Source: G039029935 sp039029935 (GTDB lineage Bacteria > Chloroflexota > Anaerolineae > Caldilineales > Caldilineaceae). From it: DNA of 12,639 bases. The notes beneath the pieces were generated by a model that worked only from the letters and a program-made list of their open reading frames with translations, was not told the origin of the DNA and did not search any database. Position 1 is the stretch's first letter, and each line of letters starts with the position of its first letter. The position numbers and the translations under genes were made by a program. This document shows, in pieces, positions 1-7,029 of this stretch. The stretch is from the NCBI GenBank assembly GCA_039029935.1, contig JBCCFC010000259.1, positions 1 through 12,639 on the forward strand. Reading direction: 5' to 3'.

Positions 1-275
1 AGATGACCACGCCATGAGTCATCCATCAACACGCGTTGCCCCGCCAACATCGCCATGCCTACGGTACTGCCCCCGGCCAATGCGCGGTAAAAGGCAATAC
101 CAGTGAAAGAACGTTAGGTCTGTTCGTTTCACCCTAAAGCAGGTTGAAACGAACAGACCTAACGTTCTTTCACTGGTATTGCCTTTTACCGCGCATTGGC
201 CGGGGGCAGTACCGTAGGCATGGCGATGTTGGCGGGGCAACGCGTGTTGATGGATGACTCATGGCGTGGTCATCT
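1..275. repeat. Large perfect inverted repeat at the window edge
   Basis: Bases 1-131 are the exact reverse complement of bases 145-275; I matched the outer ends (base 1 with 275), the inner ends (131 with 145) and the body in between. The centre is only 13 bases (132-144). The right arm is protein-coding, for the end of a CHAT domain, while the left arm is simply its mirror. The pairing is still perfect at base 1, so the true arm length is unknown. Perfect identity over 131 bp with a tiny loop at a sequence end is typical of fold-back assembly or amplification chimeras. A real recent inverted duplication is the alternative. Confidence 0.97.
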
Positions 276-1161
276 CATCGGTGGTGGTGAGTTGCGGCTG
301 CAAGATTGGTTTGTGCCAGTGCTTTATCAGGAGCAGATTGACCCGCAGTTGTTTACGCGGCTACTGCCAGAGCGGGTGCGGCATCTGCAAGCACAGGGGC
401 GTAAGCTGGCTCTAGGCGATGTACCCGAACGACCGGACCATGATTTTGTGGGGCGTAGCCGTGAACTGCTGGCCGTCGAACGGTTGCTACATCTGCAAGG
501 GGAAACATCCCAAAACTATGTCGTGATTCGTGGCACAGGTGGTGCGGGCAAGACCACGTTGGCAGCGGAGTGTGCGCGCTGGCTGGTGCAGACGGGTCGC
601 TTTGACCGTGTTGCCTTTGTCAGCCTTGAAGAATACAGCTATGACATGGGGGTGTTGGACCGTATTGAGCAGCAGTTGTTGCCGGGGGACGACTACACGG
701 TGGCCCTTTATGGCAGTGACATGGCGAAGGCGTTGCAACCTGTGGTGCGGGCGTTGCGCGATACGCCGACGGTGATTGTGTTGGATAATATGGAGAGTGT
801 GTTGCCGTTGCCAACGGATGACGGTACGAATCACCTGACCAACACTGCCCTCAACGACATCCTCACTCTCTGCACAGCACTCCTCGACGCTGACCCCAAC
901 ACACGCATCCTTTTCACCAGCCGTGAATGGTTACCCGCTCCCTTCAACCATGCCAGCCGCCGTGTCGAATTGGGCGCATTGCGGCCACCCGATGCCATCA
1001 AACTGGTGGAAAACGTGATGCGGGGACAGGGGTGGCGACCCAAGAGTAGCGATGCTGGCAATACACCCCAAGCCGTGCGTGAATTGGTCGATGCCGTTGG
1101 TTGCCATGCACGTGCCTTGGTACTGCTGGCGCGTGAAATCGCCCAGTATGATTCAGAGTGA
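196..1161 (+). CDS. CHAT C-terminal tail plus NB-ARC-type ATPase (5' half of broken STAND gene)
   Basis: This is the 5' half of the broken STAND gene. Residues 1-45 resemble the end of CHAT domains (an AGGSTVGMAMLAGQR helix, then LQDWFVPVLYQE). Coding continues upstream of the TTG at 196 as RSFTGIAFYRAL, so 196 is only the first permissible start and not a natural one; there is no ribosome site because it lies mid-domain. A linker carries FVGRSREL (about 84-91), typical of the start of these NTPases. Walker A is GTGGAGKT at 113-120, Walker B is VIVLDN at 193-198, and TSR at 241-243 is a sensor-like element as in NB-ARC proteins. These motifs look intact, so nucleotide binding could be retained. 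The frame ends at a TGA that looks like a nonsense mutation, leaving 321 residues without the TPR sensor. Confidence 0.75.
   Translation: MAGGSTVGMAMLAGQRVLMDDSWRGHLIGGGELRLQDWFVPVLYQEQIDPQLFTRLLPERVRHLQAQGRKLALGDVPERPDHDFVGRSRELLAVERLLHLQGETSQNYVVIRGTGGAGKTTLAAECARWLVQTGRFDRVAFVSLEEYSYDMGVLDRIEQQLLPGDDYTVALYGSDMAKALQPVVRALRDTPTVIVLDNMESVLPLPTDDGTNHLTNTALNDILTLCTALLDADPNTRILFTSREWLPAPFNHASRRVELGALRPPDAIKLVENVMRGQGWRPKSSDAGNTPQAVRELVDAVGCHARALVLLAREIAQYDSE
1159..1161 (+). other. In-frame TGA splitting the STAND gene
   Basis: This codon is the only stop between the ATPase half (ending QYDSE) and the TPR half in the same frame. A C-to-T change of CGA (Arg) would explain it with one substitution; GGA (Gly) is also possible. 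TGA serves as the normal terminator of the phosphatase gene (10259-10261) and the PIN gene (12199-12201) in this window, so genome-wide recoding of TGA is unlikely. Confidence 0.85.
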
Positions 1162-1197
1162 GGCATCCCCGCTACCACCGCGAACATCCAGCGCATC

Positions 1198-3081
1198 ATG
1201 GTTGACTTGGAGGCCAAGCATCCGGGGGAGCGTGAGAATTCATTGTTTGCCAGTGTGGAGCTGTCGTTGCGACGCTTGCCTGTAGCGATGCAGGAGACGG
1301 TGAAGCGGTTGGCGGTTGTGCATGGTGGTGGGCAACTGCACATTTTGAAAAGCGTCATGGAGGTCGATGACGATGAGGTACAGCAAATCGCATTAGCCCT
1401 GATTGAAGTCGGTGTGGCCGAGGACAGAGGGCGGGGCTATCTACACCTTGACCCTGCGCTCCCCGCCTATTGGCAACAGGGGATGACCGCAGCAGAGCTT
1501 GCCCCGTTGCGTCAACGCTGGGCCGAGGCCATGATGCAGTTGGTGGGCTTTTTATTGCAGCAACAAAATCAAGACACGAAGCTACAGGCCACCCTGACGC
1601 TGCTCGAACTGCCCAACCTGCGCGCCCTGCTCGACTGGATGACGACGATGTTGGAGGCAAAGAAGCCCACGCTTTCACCTGAACAGGTCACATCAGTGGC
1701 TGGGCCGATTGAGCAACTGCTCCAAAACTTGGGGCGACCACAGGCATTGGCTCATGCTGTCGCCGTGCGTGAGTTGGCGTCAACTCAGGTGGGGGCCTGG
1801 AGTACAGCCCAATTTCAGAGCCAAGCGCAAACTGTCGAGCGACTGCTGCAAAGGGGCGATGCCCTCACCGCCTACCAAGCCGCCGTTACCCTGCAAGAAC
1901 GGGCGGTGTCTGCGGGTGAGGATGCCTATACTGGAGCGGATTATAACATTGCATATGCCTATTGGCTGTTGGGGCGTGTCCTGCGCATGGGTGGACAGGC
2001 CAGTGCCGCCTTGCCCCTGTTCCAAGAGGCACAGAGTCGCTTTGAGCGCATCGCCGAGACAGGCGTCCGTGATACGGCGCGCAATGCATCAGGCATGGTA
2101 GCCGCCACCATCGCCGAACAGGCCAATTGCTTGCGGGACCTGGGGCAGCTAGAGGCAGCGGCGACGGCCTATGAACGCAATATTGAATTGGCAAAACAAC
2201 TGGATGATGGGCGACAGGTTGCCACCGGACAATTCCAACTGGGCACGGTGCACATGTTGCAACAACGCTATGACGAGGCTCTGGCAATCTATGCGCAAGC
2301 ACGCACACAGTTTGAGGCATTGGGCGAACCGCAGATGTTGGCGACCGCTTGGCATCGAATCGGCATGGTCCATTCTGAGCGCAACGCCTATTTCGAGGCC
2401 GAGGATGCCTACCGGCAGGCACTGTCAATTGATGTGCAGAGCAACAATCTCGCAGGGCAGGCCCACAGTTTGAACGAGTTGGGAAACCTATACGACAACA
2501 TGGGGCGGTTGGAAGAGGCGGTGGTCTACTATCGGCAGGCGGCTGAGATTGATGTGGCCTTGCAAAATTTACGGGGTGAGGGTCTTGACCGTAGTAACAT
2601 CGCCAACACACTGGTCAAGCTACACCGCTATGATGAAGCGCGCACCGAAATCATACGAGCGATTGAATGTAAGCAACGCTTTGGTCATGTGGCAGAGCCG
2701 TGGAAAACATGGGCCATCCTGCACGGCATTGAGACGGCGGTGGGCAACACGGGGGCGGCGCAGGCGGCATGGCAGCAGGCACGGTCGGCCTATCTCGCCT
2801 ATCGACGCGATGGGGGCTATGCGCAGTTTGGTGGCGGTCGGTTGTGTGAGCAGGTTTTGTCAGCATTGCAGGCGGGGCAGATGGATGAGATGGGGCAGGT
2901 GTTAACCGAAGTAAAAAGCAGCCCAGATGTCCCTACAGAGCGGCATCCGCTCATCGACAAATTGCAGGCGATTGTGGCGGGGTCGCGAGATGGGGCATTG
3001 GCGGATGATATGGCGTTGGACCCTGACGATGCGGCGGAGATTTTGTTGTTGATGGAACGACTGGCGGAGACGGGGAGATAG
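1198..3081 (+). CDS. Winged-helix/TPR half of broken STAND protein
   Basis: These 627 residues continue the frame of the upstream ATPase half. Residues about 10-100 (ERENSLFASVELSLRRLP, HLDPALPAYW) match the helical segment that follows NB-ARC in CHAT-STAND proteins. From about 205 to 520 there are at least six TPR-like helix pairs, such as ATAYERNIELAKQL, DEALAIYAQARTQFEAL, FEAEDAYRQALSID and EEAVVYYRQAAEID. TPR arrays in this family sense partners or proteolytic triggers. The ATG at 1198 is merely the first Met after the premature stop: it has no Shine-Dalgarno sequence and the conserved peptide extends upstream of it (ATTANIQRI). Independent translation is therefore doubtful unless it is coupled to termination at 1161. 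Its stop lies inside an 8-bp tandem repeat, so the C terminus may have been altered by repeat growth. Confidence 0.75.
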   Translation: MVDLEAKHPGERENSLFASVELSLRRLPVAMQETVKRLAVVHGGGQLHILKSVMEVDDDEVQQIALALIEVGVAEDRGRGYLHLDPALPAYWQQGMTAAELAPLRQRWAEAMMQLVGFLLQQQNQDTKLQATLTLLELPNLRALLDWMTTMLEAKKPTLSPEQVTSVAGPIEQLLQNLGRPQALAHAVAVRELASTQVGAWSTAQFQSQAQTVERLLQRGDALTAYQAAVTLQERAVSAGEDAYTGADYNIAYAYWLLGRVLRMGGQASAALPLFQEAQSRFERIAETGVRDTARNASGMVAATIAEQANCLRDLGQLEAAATAYERNIELAKQLDDGRQVATGQFQLGTVHMLQQRYDEALAIYAQARTQFEALGEPQMLATAWHRIGMVHSERNAYFEAEDAYRQALSIDVQSNNLAGQAHSLNELGNLYDNMGRLEEAVVYYRQAAEIDVALQNLRGEGLDRSNIANTLVKLHRYDEARTEIIRAIECKQRFGHVAEPWKTWAILHGIETAVGNTGAAQAAWQQARSAYLAYRRDGGYAQFGGGRLCEQVLSALQAGQMDEMGQVLTEVKSSPDVPTERHPLIDKLQAIVAGSRDGALADDMALDPDDAAEILLLMERLAETGR

Positions 3082-3107
3082 GGAGATGGGGAGATGGGGA
3101 GATGGGG
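3072..3107 (+). repeat. 8-bp G-rich tandem repeat (GGGGAGAT x4 plus GGGG)
   Basis: Four tandem octamers (one with A for the first G) start at 3072 and end in a further GGGG at 3104-3107. The stop codon TAG of the STAND gene at 3079-3081 falls within the array. Five G-runs separated by 4-5 bases give quadruplex-forming potential on the plus strand, that is, in the mRNA end. Short repeats of this kind are mobile in copy number through slippage. Confidence 0.9.
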
Positions 3108-3285
3108 CGTATCGTGGCTTGGGCATCCTGCCCGAGGGTCGAGCGATAGCTCGAAGACATGTGACGGTGTGATGATGTGGGGACGCCCGCCGCGCCGAAG
3201 GGCGGGAACCCTCTGCGCGCGATTCGGTAGGCGCTTTTTCTTAATCTGGGCATGAATTGAAATACGATCCACGAATGACAGGGAA
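3108..3285. other. Intergenic hairpin-rich stretch, no gene
   Basis: I see no credible coding region here. Three clean hairpins stand in a row: 3121-3133 (GGGCA-TCC-TGCCC), 3139-3154 (TCGAGC-GATA-GCTCGA) and 3186-3206 (CCCGCC with GGCGGG, 9-base loop). The stretch is GC-rich and changes abruptly to AT-rich sequence near 3235, where the promoter region of the next gene starts. The hairpins could be processing or termination signals of the STAND transcript or remains of dispersed repeats. Confidence 0.6.
3215..3239 (+). terminator. Possible weak rho-independent terminator
   Basis: A short GCGC/GCGC stem (left arm within 3215-3220, right arm 3231-3234) is followed at once by TTTTT at 3235-3239. 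The stem is only 4 bp with a loop of about 10 bases, so folding is weak. It lies in the right place between the STAND gene and the subtilase promoter. The stronger hairpin at 3186-3206 may assist. Confidence 0.3.
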
Positions 3286-3313
3286 TTGACAGTTTCCTTA
3301 GATAAAGTATACT
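3286..3313 (+). promoter_or_regulatory. Near-consensus housekeeping-sigma promoter of the subtilase gene
   Basis: TTGACA at 3286-3291 and TATACT at 3308-3313 are separated by 16 bp. The -35 is perfect and the -10 has one mismatch to TATAAT. A start near 3320 would give an AT-rich leader of about 65 bases before the GTG at 3386. The leader contains a small palindrome, TTATAG-AGAAA-CTATA, around 3334-3350 that could modulate expression. Confidence 0.75.
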
Positions 3314-3370
3314 GTAAAATATTTTTGCTGCATTATAGAGAAACTATATAAATATTTTTTGTCATATCAT

Positions 3371-3377
3371 AAAGGAG
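3371..3377 (+). promoter_or_regulatory. Ribosome binding site deciding the GTG start of the subtilase
   Basis: AAAGGAG at 3371-3377 stands 8 bases before GTG at 3386. The longer alternative start (TTG at 3359) has no such site and would put the Shine-Dalgarno inside the coding region, so GTG 3386 is preferred. Confidence 0.85.
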
Positions 3378-3385
3378 ACAATTCA

Positions 3386-6300
3386 GTGCAAAAATATCAA
3401 CGACACTTTGGGTATATTTGCTTTGTCACCATACTTGCACTATTGGTTGCATGTCAAACCGCTATGCCTGTGTTTGCACCTCAACATGCACAGCCTGTTC
3501 AGCATGAAGTGACGGCAACCATTGAACACTCGTTACAAGACGCCATTCAACAAGCACCAGATGCAACCTATGCAGTGATCATTCGACAAGTCGCGCAATC
3601 GAATATCATGTCTGACAATAGCATGGTCAATGCTATCACGCAAGCCGGGGGGATTGTCACCAAGGCATTGCCGATTATCAACGGTTTTGCTGCGGAGTTA
3701 TCGGGTGTAGCTATTTCGACACTGGCACACCATCCTGATGTACACTATATCTCGACCGACCATGTGGTGACAACAGCGGCTGGTGTAGATGTGCCTAAGA
3801 CTGTACAGACACCAGCCACATCCCCGCTATCCACAGCAACGACCCATCGAATCACGGTACGGCTCACGGATGGCAACGATGATGCGCGAGAACTTGTGTC
3901 AGGTGGTTCCGTATACGCAGATGGGAACAATTTAAGTCTCGTGAGCGAAAGCGGCAGCAACACCGTTATCGGGCTTCGATTCCAAAATGTGATGCTCCCC
4001 CCCAGTGCCGTTGTCACCAATGCCTACATCACCTTTGCGGGGGCGGCAAATCACCTGACAACCACAGCGATGAGCGTTCATGGTGAAGCAACCGCCGCAG
4101 CCTCCCCTTTTAGCAGTACAACACGCAATCTATCGGCACGGACATGGACCAACTCACGGATTGACTGGTTAAATGTGTCTTCATGGAATACGGGCACAGA
4201 CTATCAGACACCCAATATTGCCTCCATCATCCAAGAAATTATCAGCCAACCCCAATGGGCTGCGGGCAACCCAATCGCGCTCTTTGCCACCCACTATGCC
4301 GCCGAAACATTGTCCTATACCAATCATAGCACCCGCTCCGCCGAATCTTTCGAGGGCGATCCCGATGCCGCCCCGCTGTTGGTCGTTGAGTATGAGATAC
4401 CCGCCAATGCAACCACGGTGACGCAAACATTCCTGCGTAAGATTCAGAATGCCGATGATGATGTGATGGAAGATATCATAACGGGTGCAATGTCGCTGGA
4501 TGATACGCTCCTCATTTTTGACCACATCAATCTATTTGGGCTACGGTTTCAGCATATTGTGATTCCGCAAGGGGCTATCATCCAAAATGCCTACATTGAG
4601 TTCACGGGTGTCCCTGTTGGCCCAGAATTGCATAAGCTATGGCTGACATTTTCTGGGAATGCCGTTGACGACGCCCCCCCTTTTACTGCCGCGATGAACA
4701 ATCTCTATAATCGTCCACGCACCAATGCCAAAACAACCCTCTGGCATATTGGCGGCACCACATGGCAAACAGAGAATCTGGCGTCCGTTGTCCAGGAAAT
4801 TGTCAATCGTTCGGGGTGGCAGAGTGGCAACGACATGGCCTTTATCGTCGACGGTGTTGGGTATGGCAATACCCTTGCCCAAACCTATGATGGCCCCTCG
4901 GACAATGCCCCCAGATTGGTGATTGAATATGCCCAAGAGATTGCGCAAGGGCCAGTGGACACCACCGAAGTCATCTTTGAAACCGGGTTTGAGCAGGGCT
5001 TTGAGGATTGGGTCATTTCGGGCGATGTGGAGGGTGTGTCGCTTTCGAGCAATGCACATAGCAGTGCCAATGCGCTCTTGGTCGATGGCGTCGCTGCTAT
5101 CTCGCTCTATCCGTCGGTTGTTGCGGGTGCTCGTTATCTGTTGACATTTTGGGGCAACCAAGTCCCACAAACGCTGACCGAACTTCAGCAGACAGAACCC
5201 CTGCACATAGATGTATCCTACTATGATGCATTTGGTCTATTGCTCTCAAAATCTGTGCGCGAAATCCCCACAGACGGTTATGCACAGGTCCAGTTAGCCA
5301 CCATTGCCCCCGAACAGGCGACCCACGCTGCCATCTGGATCAGTGGCGGAGACGGCGAGCGTGCGTTGTTTGTGGATGAGCTACGGTTTGAAGGGCTGAT
5401 GGTGGATACCCAAGAGTATCTGCTTGCATCTGGCGTTCTGCCTGTCCATGAGCAAGGCATTGATGGCACAGGGGTGACGGTTGCCGTTGTGGATACGGGT
5501 ATTGATGCCAGTGTACTGGGGAAACCCATCATCGCTGCCTATGATGCCATTGATGGCAACCCTGCCCCAGTCGATGAGCATGGGCATGGAACCTTTATGG
5601 CCGGGGTCATTGCCAATGCGGGTGGAGGCAGCGTGGCACCAGGCGCAGCCATTGTGGATGTTCGTGTCCTCAATGATGAAGGTGTGGGGACCTACTCGCA
5701 GATTATCGACGGCCTCAACTGGATTCTCGACAACCAACATATCTATGGCATTGATGTTGCCAATCTCTCCATCAACGGTGCGGTCACAGGCCCCTATTGG
5801 GAGAATCCACTGAATCTAGCGGTCGAGCATCTCTGGGATGCTGGCATTGTCGTGGTGGTTGCGGCGGGCAACACAGGCCCTGATCCGATAAGCATTGCCA
5901 CGCCAGGCAATGATCCCTTTGTCATCACCGTTGGTGCCTTTACCGATCACTACACCCCAGACTATCATGGCGATGATTATATTCCCCCCTTTAGCGCCTC
6001 AGGCCCCACAGAGGCGGGCTTTGTCAAACCCGATGTGCTGGCCCCGGGCGCACATATCCTCCAGAAGCTACACCAAAACGCCCGTCTCGCCAGAGATTAT
6101 CCCGGTCTCTATCGCGGCGATAGCACCTATCATGGCTCCGGCACATCACCCGCCACCGCTGTTGCTTCGGGTGTGGTTGCGCTCATGCTTGAACAGACAC
6201 CAGCCCTCACCCCAAATCAAGTCAAATACCGTTTGATGATGACGGCACAACCAGCCGTTGATGAGAATGATGCGTTGGTTTTCCCCATCTATCAGCAAGG

Positions 6301-6877
6301 ACGGGGACGTATTTGGGCCAATGATGCCGTCTTTACAAGTCTTCAGGGCGAAGCCAACCAAGGGATGGTCACTGGTGAAGAATATGTCGGTCCCATCATT
6401 TATGACGATGTGTTGGATGGGTTCCGCATGGTCGATGACAATCGCGACCCTCTGCCCGAAGGACAAGACTACTTTTGGAATGGTGGGCAAATCTGGAGTG
6501 GTGGTCAAATCTGGAGTGGTGGTCAAATCTGGAGCGGTGGGCAAATCTGGAGCGGTGGGCAAATCTGGAGCGGTGGGCAAATCTGGAGTGGTGGTCAAAT
6601 CTGGAGTGGTGGTCAAATCTGGAGTGGTGGTCAAATTTGGAGTGGCAATGAGTATTGGGTCAGCTCGGCAACCGACACGGCTTACAGTGCCTTTTTCCCA
6701 GAGCAGGTTCCTGCCATTACCGCACAACTGGAGGGTGAAATTTCCAGTTCGCTGACACTTGAAGAGCGTTTCCAACTATGGCGAACATTGGATGTGTCAC
6801 AAACGGATACGAGCAGCATCGAGGAACCGGATGATTCAACAGATAGCCAAGTTTATTTACCGTTGATTGTGCGATAG
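3386..6877 (+). CDS. Exported multidomain subtilisin-family (S8) serine protease with GGQIWS repeats
   Basis: This is a 1163-residue secreted protease. The N terminus has a basic start, a hydrophobic stretch and a lipobox-like LVAC (20-23), so it may be a lipoprotein; cleavage after VFA is the alternative. Residues about 60-126 look like an I9-type propeptide, with an INGFAAEL core. Two related beta-rich modules follow (about 154-340 and 345-525), each with GLRFQ, AYI(T/E)F, a NIASIIQEI/NLASVVQEI helix and a final LV(V/I)EY; they resemble DNRLRE-type modules. A jelly-roll-like module (about 530-675, ETGFEQGFEDW) precedes the S8 domain. The catalytic residues are D703 (VVDTGID), H734 (HGT), oxyanion N829 (AAGN) and S921 (GTSPAT, instead of the usual GTSMAAP), so activity is expected. 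Nine GGQIWS hexapeptides occupy 1033-1086. The protein ends in YLPLIVR, a C-terminal signature I associate with exported Chloroflexota proteins. A strong promoter and an 8-base-spaced RBS precede it. Its substrate is unknown. Confidence 0.93.
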   Translation: MQKYQRHFGYICFVTILALLVACQTAMPVFAPQHAQPVQHEVTATIEHSLQDAIQQAPDATYAVIIRQVAQSNIMSDNSMVNAITQAGGIVTKALPIINGFAAELSGVAISTLAHHPDVHYISTDHVVTTAAGVDVPKTVQTPATSPLSTATTHRITVRLTDGNDDARELVSGGSVYADGNNLSLVSESGSNTVIGLRFQNVMLPPSAVVTNAYITFAGAANHLTTTAMSVHGEATAAASPFSSTTRNLSARTWTNSRIDWLNVSSWNTGTDYQTPNIASIIQEIISQPQWAAGNPIALFATHYAAETLSYTNHSTRSAESFEGDPDAAPLLVVEYEIPANATTVTQTFLRKIQNADDDVMEDIITGAMSLDDTLLIFDHINLFGLRFQHIVIPQGAIIQNAYIEFTGVPVGPELHKLWLTFSGNAVDDAPPFTAAMNNLYNRPRTNAKTTLWHIGGTTWQTENLASVVQEIVNRSGWQSGNDMAFIVDGVGYGNTLAQTYDGPSDNAPRLVIEYAQEIAQGPVDTTEVIFETGFEQGFEDWVISGDVEGVSLSSNAHSSANALLVDGVAAISLYPSVVAGARYLLTFWGNQVPQTLTELQQTEPLHIDVSYYDAFGLLLSKSVREIPTDGYAQVQLATIAPEQATHAAIWISGGDGERALFVDELRFEGLMVDTQEYLLASGVLPVHEQGIDGTGVTVAVVDTGIDASVLGKPIIAAYDAIDGNPAPVDEHGHGTFMAGVIANAGGGSVAPGAAIVDVRVLNDEGVGTYSQIIDGLNWILDNQHIYGIDVANLSINGAVTGPYWENPLNLAVEHLWDAGIVVVVAAGNTGPDPISIATPGNDPFVITVGAFTDHYTPDYHGDDYIPPFSASGPTEAGFVKPDVLAPGAHILQKLHQNARLARDYPGLYRGDSTYHGSGTSPATAVASGVVALMLEQTPALTPNQVKYRLMMTAQPAVDENDALVFPIYQQGRGRIWANDAVFTSLQGEANQGMVTGEEYVGPIIYDDVLDGFRMVDDNRDPLPEGQDYFWNGGQIWSGGQIWSGGQIWSGGQIWSGGQIWSGGQIWSGGQIWSGGQIWSGGQIWSGNEYWVSSATDTAYSAFFPEQVPAITAQLEGEISSSLTLEERFQLWRTLDVSQTDTSSIEEPDDSTDSQVYLPLIVR
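6482..6643 (+). repeat. 18-bp in-frame tandem repeat, 9 copies (GGQIWS)
   Basis: Nine uninterrupted 18-bp units encode nine identical GGQIWS hexapeptides. Units differ only at silent positions: base 6 is G or T, the last base is T or C, and one unit has ATT for ATC. Similar variants cluster (units 3-6 share terminal C or GGG, units 7-9 share GGT), which is the mark of expansion by unequal exchange or slippage. Copy number probably varies among strains. Confidence 0.97.
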
Positions 6878-6898
6878 TGTAGAATACAGATAGAACAA

Positions 6899-7012
6899 AG
6901 GACAGTATCGCAGGTTGGCTACCTGCGTCACAGATAACCAATCTGTGATACTATAAGGACAGTATCGTAGGTTGGCTACCTGCGTCACAGATAGCCAATC
7001 TGTGATACTATA
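6899..7012. repeat. Two tandem 57-bp repeats, each a clover-leaf double hairpin
   Basis: Copy 1 is 6899-6955 and copy 2 is 6956-7012. In copy 1 an outer stem AGTAT (6904-6908) / ATACT (6948-6952) encloses two 7-bp hairpins with 5-base loops: CGCAGGT/ACCTGCG (6909-6927) and CACAGAT/ATCTGTG (6929-6947). Copy 2 differs by C-to-T in the first stem, which leaves a G-T wobble pair, and by AACCA to AGCCA in the second loop, so both visible changes spare the fold. The repeats fill the gap between the subtilase and the SRPBCC gene. There is no T-run, so simple termination is not obvious. The second hairpin and GATACT tail are shared with the repeats at 8251-8572. Confidence 0.93.
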
Positions 7013-7029
7013 CTGGTTTATATTTTCTT

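Larger units (their letters stand above)
163..3081 (+). pseudogene. Disrupted CHAT (C-terminal part) - NB-ARC ATPase - TPR STAND protein
   Basis: Bases 163-3081 are one reading frame interrupted by a single TGA at 1159-1161. Read through that stop, the order is the C-terminal end of a CHAT caspase-like domain, a P-loop NTPase with NB-ARC features, a winged-helix-like segment and a long TPR array. This is a standard STAND receptor layout in multicellular and filamentous bacteria. The peptide resumes directly after the stop as GIPATTANIQRIM and joins smoothly to LEAKHPGERENSLFASVEL, so no bases seem to be missing. On the left, the CHAT frame meets TAA at 160-162 and TGA at 145-147 next to the palindrome centre, so the catalytic His/Cys part of CHAT is not in the window. 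The family acts as a sensor with a protease effector. This copy, as sequenced, is broken in two places, unless one or both are sequencing or assembly errors. Confidence 0.8.

Noticed and set aside
1..275. Terminal inverted repeats of an insertion sequence
   Set aside because: The two arms face each other across 13 bases with no transposase between them, and one arm is native coding sequence; IS ends are separated by a gene.
1159..1161. Selenocysteine or recoded TGA
   Set aside because: No redox context around the codon, no convincing stem-loop seen immediately downstream, and TGA ends other genes in the window normally.
1886..2611. 241-codon minus-strand frame opposite the TPR region
   Set aside because: Composition rich in Arg, Pro and Cys with no domain pattern; the sense strand has a well-formed TPR array.
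4637..5206. 189-codon minus-strand frame within the subtilase gene
   Set aside because: No ribosome site, no recognisable domain, and fully antisense to a continuous coding region.
6146..6775. 209-codon minus-strand frame with TTPDLTTTPDLP repeats
   Set aside because: It is the antisense of the 18-bp repeat and the S8 domain of the subtilase, whose sense frame has clear domains, RBS and promoter.
7009..7024. Promoter for the SRPBCC gene (TATACT or TATATT as -10)
   Set aside because: AT-rich hexamers are expected here and no good -35 lies at the right distance; kept only as a remark in the gene entry.
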